33,310 nt of DNA from Eubacteriales bacterium. Its GTDB lineage: Bacteria; Bacillota; Clostridia; Saccharofermentanales; Fastidiosipilaceae. The stretch's first letter is position 1; each line of letters opens with the position of its first letter. Location of the stretch: positions 1-33,310 of the forward strand of contig JAUNVS010000015.1 in the NCBI GenBank assembly GCA_030537565.1, written 5' to 3'. Under the pieces are notes generated by a model, which was not told the DNA's origin, did not search any database, and saw nothing but the letters and a program-made list of their open reading frames with translations. The translations under genes were made by a program, and so were the position numbers. Positions 8,170-16,462 of this stretch are shown here, in pieces.

Positions 8170-9207
8170 ATGTTTCGACAAGTTAAGCTTTACAGTCTCA
8201 ACCCCCTACTCGCAGGACTTCTACTCATCGGATTGCTCGGTTTTGACCCCAATATCACCGGACCTTACAGCTACGATCAGTCGGCCGCTGCTGACCTCGT
8301 CTTCACTCAGGAAGATCTGTACAGTGGCTCACAGCAAGCGCATGAACGATCCGCGTCTGATTCCCCAGAGAGCGAAGATGAAGATAGAGGGCTTCCCAGC
8401 TTTAGTTTCGAGGTCGCCGAAGAACTCGTTACTCTGGTCTATGACGAGGACTTCTACGGAACCTACCTACTCCTCGAGCACGACGGATCCCTCTACTTTG
8501 CAGAGAATGATACAGCCGTAAACCGTGATGACTGCCTCGCCGAAATCAACATTAATACCGAGTGGAAATCCGACACCGCTGTTCTCCATACAACGTTCAC
8601 CCCATTACCTCATGAGTCCATTGTCTTAAGGCGCCTCGTCAAATCGAAGTCGACCTATTTTCAAGTCTACGAAGATGGAGAATTCTATCGATTGGAAATG
8701 CTCCCCGAGGAAGGGATTTCCATCGACTCCTTACGCGGTGAGGACCGTTTTTTACTCTTTGATTTTGACGAAGGGGAACTTCGTCTAAGGGCCGTAAGCG
8801 CTGAGATGCTGGGTGGCCCCGCCGACGAAACACCACCCACCAAACCGACACGCAAGCCACTACAGAGTCAAACTAGTGAGCTTCAGGAAAGTACAAAAAC
8901 ACTTAAGCCCGTGAGTCCTAAGAGTAGCGCTGCGGTTGAAAAAAATTACATCGACTATGCCCACGAAGCAGGTTACCACGAAAATGAGTACTTCTTCATC
9001 TTCGCCCAACGGATCGATGCCGAAGCATTTTACCGACAAACCCTCCTCGAATTCACGATCGAATATAACTCGGTCATGAGTCTCCCAGATGCAGACTCCA
9101 CAGACTATGAGTGGCAGAGCTACATGGGCAAGCATAATTTTAGCTATGCTAAGATCCATGAGTTCCCCAAATTCTCAGTCGTCGAGTTTTTCCGCTATGA
9201 TCAATAG
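8170..9207 (+). CDS. P1: KLYSLNP-family exported protein with C-terminal domain
   Basis: First of twelve paralogues; family not recognised. The 345-residue protein starts with the family motif KLYSLNPLLAG and a hydrophobic run (residues 6-24), probably an export signal or N-terminal anchor. An acidic variable part follows to about residue 75. The core domain ends in the conserved block TYFQVYEDGEFYRLEMLP at about residues 162-180 and FLLFDFDEGELRLR at 194-207. A P/K/S/T-rich linker spans about 215-255. The C-terminal domain (about 258-345) starts YIDYAHEAGYHENE and ends FSVVEFFRYDQ; it is shared with P2, P3, P7 and P8. I chose the ATG after AAAGGAGG, not the one 16 codons earlier. No LPXTG motif, lipobox or catalytic signature is visible. 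Confidence 0.85.
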   Translation: MFRQVKLYSLNPLLAGLLLIGLLGFDPNITGPYSYDQSAAADLVFTQEDLYSGSQQAHERSASDSPESEDEDRGLPSFSFEVAEELVTLVYDEDFYGTYLLLEHDGSLYFAENDTAVNRDDCLAEININTEWKSDTAVLHTTFTPLPHESIVLRRLVKSKSTYFQVYEDGEFYRLEMLPEEGISIDSLRGEDRFLLFDFDEGELRLRAVSAEMLGGPADETPPTKPTRKPLQSQTSELQESTKTLKPVSPKSSAAVEKNYIDYAHEAGYHENEYFFIFAQRIDAEAFYRQTLLEFTIEYNSVMSLPDADSTDYEWQSYMGKHNFSYAKIHEFPKFSVVEFFRYDQ

Positions 9208-9287
9208 TCTTTGATCGACGCGAGGGCTAGCCCCACTCCTGGCTTCGATTCCTATGTAAAAAATAGACGTTAGACAAAATTGAGCAT

Positions 9288-9359
9288 CTTTTACCAAGAA
9301 AGACCTGCTTTATCACTTTCCGCGAAGAAAGTGCCTTGTTTTTATCGTCTTGGTGAAAG
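9288..9359 (+). ncRNA. Nested stem structure in the P1-P2 gap
   Basis: A 12-base outer stem (CTTTTACCAAGA with TCTTGGTGAAAG, one G-U pair) encloses an inner hairpin (CACTTTC with GAAAGTG, six-base loop). The element lies in the 287-base space between P1 and P2 and has no T-tract of a normal terminator. It could be a leader structure for P2, a processing site or a DNA palindrome. Only its fold potential is seen. Confidence 0.4.
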
Positions 9360-9494
9360 AATATAGAGTGGAAACTAGTTTTGTGGCGTGCTCTAAGAGG
9401 GCCTCTGGCAGTTCTCGTATATTGAGTCCTCGATTTTCTAAATCAGATCAGTAATTATTAGGTGCATGTCCATTAAATACGAAAGGACGGATTC

Positions 9495-10622
9495 ATGTTT
9501 AAGCGATCGAAACTCTACAGTCTCAGCCCCCTCCTCGCAGCCATCCTCTTGATGGGTGCGATTGGAGTTGCCCCAACCGCCGACTATGAGAAGCTCACAA
9601 ACTCCGATGAGGAGATTTTCGCCCTCTTGCCAATGTCGGGCGAAGATATATCCCCCGCCGCCCATGGTGCAATCAGTGATGACGGCGAGCTTCTCGACTG
9701 GAATCTCGTCCTCGCAGACGAACTCTATCTCCAGCTCTTCGAAGACTCGGATGAAGTTCACTACGATCTCATCGCCGATGGAGGCGAACTGATCCTCCTT
9801 AGCAGCAATGAATCCAGTCCTAAGAAGCAGATTCTGAGCACCAAGCCCTCGAAGTCTTCTAAGGAGTCGAAATCCGACAAACTTCTGGCAAGCTTCACCC
9901 TTATCGGTCACGGCTACTATCCGCTCGAGGAATCCGACTCGGATGAACGGGATTTCTACCGCGCTGAAATCCACATCGACGTGGTCTCAACGCGCAGTCG
10001 CCTCTTTAATCGATTAAGGAATCAGGAACCGACGTATTTCCGTCTAAACGTGTCGGAAGATGCCGACGAAGTCCGTTTTGAAGTCCTACCTAAGGATGGA
10101 ATCGCAATCGATGAGGTCGAAGATGATGATCTCTTCTGCCTCGTTAATTTCCATCGCAAACTGATCCGTGTGCGGGTAAAGGATGGCGCCTCACTCAAAC
10201 CTGGTTCTGACAAGAGCCATAAAACAAAACGTATGCCTACAAAAGCCCCTCAGAAGAAACCGCGCAAACCGAAGCCCCGCAAGTCGAAGCCATCAACGGC
10301 AGCTCCGACGCCAATGCCAACTCCAGCGCCGACCCTCCCGCCGCCACCGCCCCCAAGCGTCAACAAAACCGCCATGGATTACGCGCGAGAGGAAGGCTAC
10401 ATCAGCGGTCCAGACACGTGGATCTTCGACAATTACGCGGAGGCTGAAACATTTTTAGATGGCTGTCTCACCGAATATAGTCAAGAATTGAATGTCTATC
10501 GAAGCCTCTCCCCCGAGGAGCAAGCCAACTTTAACTGGAACTCTTTAATGGGAGACTATGGATTCACGCGCTACGATTTCTTCGACCGGCAGAATTTTGC
10601 AGTGATTATTTTCTATCACTAA
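9495..10622 (+). CDS. P2: KLYSLNP-family exported protein with Pro-rich linker and C-terminal domain
   Basis: Longest member at 375 residues. It has the family N-terminus (KLYSLSPLLAAILLMGAIG) and an acidic N-terminal part. The core includes Y90-DLIADGGELILL, an ILST motif near 113, and the conserved YFRLNVSEDADEVRFEVLP at about 181-199 followed by DDDLFCLVNF. The linker (about 233-290) is first strongly basic, Lys/Arg/Pro-rich, then pure Pro/Thr/Ala with six consecutive prolines, unlike the acidic rest of the protein. That composition suits a cell-wall-spanning or wall-binding segment. The C-terminal domain (about 291-375) reads TAMDYAREEGY and ends FAVIIFYH. GAAAGGA precedes the ATG. Function unknown. 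Confidence 0.85.
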   Translation: MFKRSKLYSLSPLLAAILLMGAIGVAPTADYEKLTNSDEEIFALLPMSGEDISPAAHGAISDDGELLDWNLVLADELYLQLFEDSDEVHYDLIADGGELILLSSNESSPKKQILSTKPSKSSKESKSDKLLASFTLIGHGYYPLEESDSDERDFYRAEIHIDVVSTRSRLFNRLRNQEPTYFRLNVSEDADEVRFEVLPKDGIAIDEVEDDDLFCLVNFHRKLIRVRVKDGASLKPGSDKSHKTKRMPTKAPQKKPRKPKPRKSKPSTAAPTPMPTPAPTLPPPPPPSVNKTAMDYAREEGYISGPDTWIFDNYAEAETFLDGCLTEYSQELNVYRSLSPEEQANFNWNSLMGDYGFTRYDFFDRQNFAVIIFYH

Positions 10623-10680
10623 GAAGAGCGAGTCCTGAGGAGCCTTCGCTGGATTTATCGCCCATAGATGGAGTGCTTTT

Positions 10681-11754
10681 ATGTTTAGAAAATTCAAACT
10701 CTATAGTCTAAATCCATTCCTCGCTGGATTCTTGCTCCTCTCCGCCATAGCTGGTGCCTCGTATCCAAGCGGTGGCTATCACAGTTATAGTGACGAGGAT
10801 ATCCTGATTAACCTAAAAACGGTCGATTCGGAAAATGATCAGAGTGCATTTATCTCACTGCTTCTCGATCGAGAACTCCATGACCTCGTCCTCGATGACA
10901 GCGATCATAGTGAGTATGAGCTGCTTGCGTTTCCAGATGAATTTCTGATTCAGCGCCGATCGGAAGACTCCAGTGAGCAGGTCTCAACGAAGCAACGAAA
11001 AAAAGCCTATAAGCGTGTTGCGAGTTATGAACTCAGCCATACCGACTTCGACGCCCCAGCAAATGAAGAGGCCGAGTGGCAGGGGGTCAATATCAGCATC
11101 AACCGACGTGCCAATGGAACAAAGCACTGGTCGCGCCTACTCGCTCAGGAGGATTCCTATTTCCGTTTTAGTGAATCGAAGAAAGGGAATCAAATTCATC
11201 TCGAACCGATCCCCGACTCGGGTTTATCGGCCTCAGAGATAGACGACGAAGATATTTTCATCCTCTTTCACTTCGAGGATGACATCGCCCATATGGAGAT
11301 CGTCTACGGTAAAGATTTAAAAGCCGAGGCGAAAGCAAAACCAAGTCAATCGCGGCGTCAGTATCCAAAGCCGTCTTTGATTAAGCCAACAACGGCTCCG
11401 CGCACCACAAACGCAGCCGCTCATCCAGCGACCGCAGCGTCTCGGCCTACACCAACAGCCCCTCTACCGACGGAAACAGAAGTAGACCTGAGCTACCTCG
11501 ATCGTGCCTATGCGCAGGGCTTCTTCGATGATCCGATAAATGTCATCGTCCCCTCCTACGATGCGGGACTCAGTTACGGCTTCGAAGCAGTTCGTGAACG
11601 CGATGCAGAACTCACATACATGAACGGCTTAAGCTTGGCAGAGCTAGCCGAATATCAACCAACCTCACATATGTTAATGTTTTACGTTGATGGTTTCTGG
11701 GTGGAAGATTTCGGGGATTTTGCTATCTGTCACTTCACCAATTCTGGCAACTGA
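10681..11754 (+). CDS. P3: KLYSLNP-family exported protein with divergent C-terminal domain
   Basis: Family member of 357 residues, 58 bases after P2 and probably on the same transcript. The N-terminus is KLYSLNPFLAGFLLLSAIAG; an AIA-G sequence near residue 24 could be a signal peptidase site. The core contains a VSTK motif near 101, then SYFRFSESKKGNQIHLEPIP at about 159-178 and EDIFILFHFEDD. An Ala/Pro/Thr-rich linker spans about 215-265. The last 90 residues (SYLDRAYAQGFF ... FGDFAICHFTNSGN) align with the C-terminal domain of P1 but are more divergent: the W-x-S-x-M segment is replaced by PTSHMLMFYVDG. An RBS-like GATGGAG precedes the ATG. A terminator follows. Confidence 0.83.
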   Translation: MFRKFKLYSLNPFLAGFLLLSAIAGASYPSGGYHSYSDEDILINLKTVDSENDQSAFISLLLDRELHDLVLDDSDHSEYELLAFPDEFLIQRRSEDSSEQVSTKQRKKAYKRVASYELSHTDFDAPANEEAEWQGVNISINRRANGTKHWSRLLAQEDSYFRFSESKKGNQIHLEPIPDSGLSASEIDDEDIFILFHFEDDIAHMEIVYGKDLKAEAKAKPSQSRRQYPKPSLIKPTTAPRTTNAAAHPATAASRPTPTAPLPTETEVDLSYLDRAYAQGFFDDPINVIVPSYDAGLSYGFEAVRERDAELTYMNGLSLAELAEYQPTSHMLMFYVDGFWVEDFGDFAICHFTNSGN

Positions 11755-11773
11755 TTTCCAACACGTCGAACAA

Positions 11774-11804
11774 AAAAGAGGCTCGCTGATGAGAGCCTCT
11801 TTTT
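11774..11804 (+). terminator. Intrinsic terminator after P3
   Basis: AAAAGAGGCTC and GAGCCTCTTTT form an 11-bp stem with an eight-base loop, followed by more T residues. The A-run on the left arm lets it also work on the minus strand, downstream of the VOC gene that ends at 11916. Confidence 0.88.
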
Positions 11805-11915
11805 ATGGCATGATACCGATCTGGATTACAACTTCCTCGCCCGACTAGCGACCTCACCAGAGGCCAGTGCTCAGAGCATTCAAGTTTGCAAATTTGACAT
11901 CAGATCGTACGCAAA

Positions 11916-12560
11916 TCACTTCGCTACATATCCAAAATCGACTGAATGAATCTTCAAGCCATTGTTGGCGACCGAGACCTCTAAGCAAGGATCATCACTG
12001 AGGGCAGCAATTGCATCGGCACAACGTTGGCTCGTCGACAGACGGATCTTCTGGATGTGACTGACACCATTCGGGTGCACATAATTTTGGGGCTTCGGGT
12101 CAATACTGTAGTAACTCATAAGGAAAGGCATGTCGGGATCATCCGGAAAGTAATTCTGAAATTTAAGATTATTTCCGTGAGTATCTCGTCGATTACTATG
12201 CTTCAAATGATTCCCCGAGAAACCAAGTCGATTGACGCGCTCAATCGATGGCCGCAGGTCGCCAGCATCCTGTTCGATGCAGAAGTCGATCCAGCCTTCG
12301 TGCTCGCTGTTAAGAATCTTTTTAAAGCGCGCATGAACATGTTTTAAACCGATGAACTTCGAAAGAGAGATGAAAAAACGCACCATCCTGGTCGTTTTCT
12401 GGACCTGGATAAGTTCAATAAAAGGTCCCGTACTGAAATAGATCAGGGCATTAAATGGATGCTTCGGCTTACCATATTCGACACAGAATCCACGCTCACG
12501 CCAATCCCGGACCGCCGCATCTAAGTCCATCACCGCATAGATCACATGACTTGCTCGCAT
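11916..12560 (-). CDS. VOC/glyoxalase-like protein
   Basis: A 214-residue protein beginning MRASHVIYAVMDLDAAVRDW, followed by a Gly-Phe-x-Val-Glu-Tyr-Gly strand and NALIYFSTGPFIELIQV. This is the pattern of the longer glyoxalase-like VOC proteins (Pfam Glyoxalase_3 type) with a His near residue 5 and a Glu near residue 49 as probable metal ligands. Activity is unknown. AAGGAG lies nine bases before the ATG. It is the only minus-strand gene inside the array of P-family genes and separates P1-P3 from P4-P12. Its composition and RBS resemble the neighbouring housekeeping-type genes rather than the array. Confidence 0.82.
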   Translation of the reverse strand: MRASHVIYAVMDLDAAVRDWRERGFCVEYGKPKHPFNALIYFSTGPFIELIQVQKTTRMVRFFISLSKFIGLKHVHARFKKILNSEHEGWIDFCIEQDAGDLRPSIERVNRLGFSGNHLKHSNRRDTHGNNLKFQNYFPDDPDMPFLMSYYSIDPKPQNYVHPNGVSHIQKIRLSTSQRCADAIAALSDDPCLEVSVANNGLKIHSVDFGYVAK

Positions 12561-12872
12561 AGCACTTGTCTCCTTAAATGTATTATTAAAGAGATACTAT
12601 TCCCATCACGCCTGAGCTGCAAGCGAAGATGGCTTTGATCCCCCCAAATTTAAAAGCGGCCCAAGCGAGCGAAGCCGCACAATCCCTATGGCGAATACTC
12701 AAGCTAAAACAGGCGTCTATCCCACGAGTATGCCGATCAAAAAGAAATCAAATCTTACTTGCTCGCTTGATAACAAAGACTTTCTTTTATATTATTCTTA
12801 TATAGTTATATCTACGACACAGGCCCTGCCGCATCTCGTCGACGCTACGGCGGCATGAGAAAGGAAGGCTCG
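12561..12872. other. Divergent intergenic region before P4
   Basis: About 310 bases between the VOC gene and P4. It contains the leader and weak promoter candidates for the VOC gene, a strong promoter toward P4 at 12767-12795 and a leader of about 70 bases. No additional gene is seen. Confidence 0.6.
12767..12795 (+). promoter_or_regulatory. Promoter of P4 and downstream paralogues
   Basis: TTGATA (five of six) and TATTAT (four of six or better) are separated by 17 bases within a very AT-rich stretch, about 78 bases before the P4 start. Confidence 0.65.
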
Positions 12873-13574
12873 ATGCATAAGACTTGGAAACTCTACAGTC
12901 TCGCCCCGCTTCTCGCAGGAATCTTACTCCTCACCGGCCTCGGCTATGGGAGGTACTCGAAGCAGTATTTTCTCTTCGATGATTCAAACGATATCAACTT
13001 CGACGAACGCTTTGCGGATCATGATCCCGACAGTTTGGATCCCCAAGATCTAGACGCTCCGCACTGGCATCTAAAAGTCGGCCCCAACATCGCCAAGGAA
13101 ATTTTTCATGGTGAGAAAACAGCCTACTATGATCTCTTGGTCGAAAGGGATCGCTTTTTAATCCAAAAATCGAATCGTAAGACTCGTATGTCGTCTCGAA
13201 AACTCGAGGCACTCCAGAGAGAGGCCGACGTTGATAATCGCCTACTCGCCTACATCGACTGTATCGAACTCAAGCACTGGCCAGAGTCAACTGGTGGCAC
13301 ATATCTAAGTAGTCTCTACGAAATCCGAATAGAAATGAATTTTATCAATCGCGAGGCTCCCCTCTGGCAGGATCTCGAATCCCGAAGTGATTGCTATTTT
13401 CGCTGCACCCAAAGCAGCGAGGGGCTCATCCTCGAAGCGATCCCAAGCGAGGGGCTTCGCAGCGAAATGCTAGCAGATGATGATGAATTCGTACTCCTCA
13501 ACAAACTCGGTAAGTTAGTCATACTTCGAAGCAAGAGTGGCTTGGAAGTGAAAACGAGACATCCTGTCGGATAG
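12873..13574 (+). CDS. P4: KLYSLNP-family exported protein, core only
   Basis: Short member of 233 residues: N-terminal motif WKLYSLAPLLAGILLL, an acidic region rich in D (about 35-60), and the core domain, with no linker or C-terminal domain. The core block reads DCYFRCTQSSEGLILEAIP at about 173-191, followed by DDDEFVLLNKLGKLVILRS. I chose the ATG with AAAGGA upstream rather than the one six codons earlier. That upstream ATG-AGAAAGGA leader and the MHK-x-WKLYS start are shared only with P8, and both genes head a run of paralogues after a long gap. P5 follows after 11 bases. Function unknown. Confidence 0.83.
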   Translation: MHKTWKLYSLAPLLAGILLLTGLGYGRYSKQYFLFDDSNDINFDERFADHDPDSLDPQDLDAPHWHLKVGPNIAKEIFHGEKTAYYDLLVERDRFLIQKSNRKTRMSSRKLEALQREADVDNRLLAYIDCIELKHWPESTGGTYLSSLYEIRIEMNFINREAPLWQDLESRSDCYFRCTQSSEGLILEAIPSEGLRSEMLADDDEFVLLNKLGKLVILRSKSGLEVKTRHPVG

Positions 13575-13585
13575 AGGAGGGACTC

Positions 13586-14251
13586 ATGATGAAGAAGTCT
13601 TTTAAACTCTACAGTCTCAATCCATTTCTAGCGATCATTCTCCTGCTCGCTAGCTTCGGGGTCCTCGTCCACAACGATGGCATCCAGTACGATGCCTCAA
13701 TGAATGAATGGCTGATTGACCCGAGCTACGCAGAGTATTACGAATGTGGAAGTGGCTACTATCTCCACCAGATCGATGTCGACCATGTGGTCTGCTACCA
13801 AATTCTCGGCGACGAGTACGAGGTCCACTACGAAGTCGTCGAAGACAGCGAAGACCTCATCCTGAACAAACTTGGTGGAGAAGGCGTCCTAAGCACTGAG
13901 CGCCCAGTAAACAATCGCCGCATTGCCCATATCATTGTCTACCGTATTCCAGACTCTCTCTACTCAGAAGAAAATCGCTGTTCACTCAAACTGCTTACCG
14001 AAATTGAGCACGAGGATTCGGAGATCTGGATGCGCCTCAGCTCCCATCAGGATAGCTATTTCCATATCCTTGACGATGGGGATCGACTGCATCTAAACTT
14101 GATTCCCGAAAGTGGCCTTTCTCTCGAAGAGGTCTCCGCGGATGATGCCTACCTGCTCTTCGACTACAACGAAGAGAATCAACTGAATGTCAAGTTTTTA
14201 ATGGGAGCTCAGATCCTCTCCAATGCACTGCAGCCTGAGCCTGCACGTTAA
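13586..14251 (+). CDS. P5: KLYSLNP-family exported protein, core only
   Basis: Family member of 221 residues, the shortest. N-terminus FKLYSLNPFLAIILLLASFG, then a Tyr/Asp-rich region with YYECGSGYYLHQIDVDHVVCYQI. The core shows EYEVHYEVVEDSEDLILNKLG near 77-97, VLSTE near 101, NNRRIAHI, then EIWMRL and SYFHILDDGDRLHLNLIPESG at about 157-177 and DDAYLLFDYNEENQ. It ends just after the core. Two possible cysteines, C53 and C70, are not conserved in the other members. GGAGG precedes two consecutive ATGs. It is 11 bases after P4, so the two are co-transcribed. Function unknown. Confidence 0.83.
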   Translation: MMKKSFKLYSLNPFLAIILLLASFGVLVHNDGIQYDASMNEWLIDPSYAEYYECGSGYYLHQIDVDHVVCYQILGDEYEVHYEVVEDSEDLILNKLGGEGVLSTERPVNNRRIAHIIVYRIPDSLYSEENRCSLKLLTEIEHEDSEIWMRLSSHQDSYFHILDDGDRLHLNLIPESGLSLEEVSADDAYLLFDYNEENQLNVKFLMGAQILSNALQPEPAR

Positions 14252-14317
14252 CTCTGAGGTCTAAGCGCGCTATGGGAATAGCCCATTGGATCACAGATGG
14301 AATTAGAAAGGCATCCC

Positions 14318-15004
14318 ATGTTTAAGAAAGCTAAGCTCTACAACTTTGCTCCCATCCTCGCCAGTATCCTGATCGCAATCAGCCTCGGCTACAACTCCGT
14401 CCTCGACTCATTCGGATTCTCAAACGAGCTCTTCGAATGGACCTTAGATACAACAGTTCTAAACGAGGAGAAACCAAACTCACCTAGACGTATTCGTCTC
14501 CACCTCGATGAAGCCCTCTATCAGGATATCTTCCAAAATAATGAATCGGTTTATTACGATCTGCTCTGCGAAGATAATCAGCTCATGATTTCCTACCTCG
14601 GCCCAGAGACTACGCCGATCTCGACTCCTAAGACAAAGGTCCTCAGTACAAAAAAAGCCACTGACGATAGCCCCCAAGTCGATGAGCGACTGGTGGCTCG
14701 TTTCAACTTCAATACAGAATACCCGCCGAGCGAGGAATCACCATTTTATTATGAGGTCAGTTTGGAGATCCAGCTTATCAATGAAGATCTACCTCTCTTA
14801 AAAGAGATATCGGAGGAAGAGTCTGCCTATTTCCGTATCGCCCTAGCTGATGCCTATTGGTTTCTCGAACGACTTCCAGAGGAGGGCATTCGTCCAGACA
14901 CGATCGAGCCCTATGAGGACTTCCTCCTCATAGACCGAGTCGGTAACGATCTGCGCTTCCGCTGCATTAGCGGCGCCGACCTGACCCGATGGCATAACTC
15001 GTAA
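14318..15004 (+). CDS. P6: KLYSLNP-family exported protein, core only
   Basis: Family member of 228 residues. The N-terminus is a diverged form of the motif, KLYNFAPILASILIAISLG. The core is recognisable: SVYYDLLCEDNQLMISYLG at about 77-95, VLSTKKATDD near 108, YYEVSLEIQLI, then SAYFRIALADAYWFLERLP at about 169-187 and EDFLLIDRVGNDLRFR. There is no linker or C-terminal domain. The start was chosen after GAAAGG; an ATG seven codons earlier lacks an RBS. Spacing to P5 is 66 bases and to P7 58 bases with no terminator, which suggests one P4-P7 transcript. Function unknown. Confidence 0.82.
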   Translation: MFKKAKLYNFAPILASILIAISLGYNSVLDSFGFSNELFEWTLDTTVLNEEKPNSPRRIRLHLDEALYQDIFQNNESVYYDLLCEDNQLMISYLGPETTPISTPKTKVLSTKKATDDSPQVDERLVARFNFNTEYPPSEESPFYYEVSLEIQLINEDLPLLKEISEEESAYFRIALADAYWFLERLPEEGIRPDTIEPYEDFLLIDRVGNDLRFRCISGADLTRWHNS

Positions 15005-15062
15005 TCATCCGTAGTGATCTGCGCATATGCAGGACCTCGACCCATAGAAGAAAGGCTGCCCT

Positions 15063-16100
15063 ATGTCCAAGTCATTTAAACTATTCAGCTTTAGTCCGCT
15101 CATCGCTGCCTACCTATTAGTTCAAGCTATTGGCGGCGGAGTTCCCGTCGATGAGTACCGCTATGAAAACTACGTCGATTCAGTCGAGATCTCGATGTTC
15201 CAACGCCTCGATATTGAAGATGATGTACCACAGCATAAATTGCTACAGCTCCCCCGCAAGTCGAAAAAAAAACAGTCTTCGTTGCGGTCATTCTTCGCGA
15301 ACACCCAGGTCACACCGGACTTCGACATGGATCTCTGCCGCGGGCGTCTCGAAGCACGCTATGAGGTGAATCTCGATGACGAGGCTCTCATCGTAAAACG
15401 CCTCGACAACCGCCGGATCTTCAACAGCGAACATCCAAAAAATGAGGAGAGGATCGCCTTTATCCGCATTGACCGCGACCCGAATTATACTGGCGATGGA
15501 TTTACCCTATTAAATGTCCGCATCGATATTGAGCGCGATGACTCCGAAATCTGGCAGCGACTCTGGGAAAAACATAGTAGCTACTTTCACGTCATCGAAT
15601 ACCACGACGAAATGCGTTTTGAACCGATCCCCGACTCAGGTCTAGATCCCGAAGATATCGAAGATGACGACTCCTATGTTCTCTTCGACTTCGACGGCGA
15701 CACACTCCAGTTACAGGTCAAGCTCGGTTGGGAATTGAAACCCCAAGTCGAGAGCAGCACCTCGCCAGCCCCCATCGTAACGGCCGCCCCCACGTACCCA
15801 GCAGCAAATGTTACAAAGACGTATTTGGATTATGCCCATGAGGCTGGCATCTACGAACAAGTAAACCTCCTGATTTTTCCAGACTACGCCTCTGCAGTAG
15901 ACTTCGTCTCAGGTTGCGAAACGGAGAAGTCGATGGAACTGTATTACTATGCCAACATGAGCGATGAGGAAAAAGCGAACTACACTTGGACGTCCTACCT
16001 CATCGTAAATGACTTCCAATCGTGGCAAATTATTGACCATGGTCCCTTCGTCATCCTCAACTTCTCAAGTGGTTTTATCCTGGACGGACTCTGCAACTGA
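15063..16100 (+). CDS. P7: KLYSLNP-family exported protein with C-terminal domain
   Basis: Family member of 345 residues. N-terminus FKLFSFSPLIAAYLLVQAIGG. An unusual basic patch (PRKSKKKQSSLRS, about 64-76) interrupts the acidic region. The core shows LEARYEVNLDDEALIVKRLD near 96-115, ERIAFIRI, EIWQRL, then SYFHVIEYHDEMRFEPIP at about 173-190 and DDSYVLFDFDGDTLQLQ. A short Pro/Thr/Ala linker (about 232-248) leads to the C-terminal domain, YLDYAHEAGIYEQ to the end. The domain resembles those of P1, P2 and P8 but has a longer end, FVILNFSSGFILDGLCN. RBS GAAAGG. Last gene of the P4-P7 group. Confidence 0.84.
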   Translation: MSKSFKLFSFSPLIAAYLLVQAIGGGVPVDEYRYENYVDSVEISMFQRLDIEDDVPQHKLLQLPRKSKKKQSSLRSFFANTQVTPDFDMDLCRGRLEARYEVNLDDEALIVKRLDNRRIFNSEHPKNEERIAFIRIDRDPNYTGDGFTLLNVRIDIERDDSEIWQRLWEKHSSYFHVIEYHDEMRFEPIPDSGLDPEDIEDDDSYVLFDFDGDTLQLQVKLGWELKPQVESSTSPAPIVTAAPTYPAANVTKTYLDYAHEAGIYEQVNLLIFPDYASAVDFVSGCETEKSMELYYYANMSDEEKANYTWTSYLIVNDFQSWQIIDHGPFVILNFSSGFILDGLCN

Positions 16101-16462
16101 CCCAGAGAAGCCTTTACAAAGAACATTCTCTAGACTTCATAGGAGGAGAAAGACTTTTGCGCCTCAAAACATAGTAAATGTCCGATGGTCGAGTAAATCA
16201 AAATTCTCTCTTTTTATCCGCCGATTTCCGCATCAAAAACAGACGGATACTAATTTTTGCACTTTTTCCATTCTGAACCGCTTCATTTTTTGCCATTTTA
16301 AAAATAAGCCTTGATTTTATATTGTAATTGGATAACTATGAGGACAGATAATAAGTATTGTCGCTCTAATTGCGTGATGTTTTACTCCCCTGCTGAGCCC
16401 GCTACAATCGTTCGATCTCCTCCGTCCCTTTACCGCTGCTTACAATGAGAAAGGAGCACTCG
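16101..16462. other. Intergenic region between P7 and P8
   Basis: A 362-base gap whose middle is AT-rich. The only promoter-like pair I see is TTGATT, 17 bases, AACTAT at 16311-16339, with a weak -10. No terminator with a good stem follows P7, so P8 may be reached partly by read-through. A 101-residue open frame across the end of P7 is not convincing as a gene. Confidence 0.5.
16311..16339 (+). promoter_or_regulatory. Weak candidate promoter before P8
   Basis: TTGATT (four of six) and AACTAT (three of six) are 17 bases apart in an AT-rich stretch about 120 bases before P8. The -10 match is poor, so this is tentative. Confidence 0.3.
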
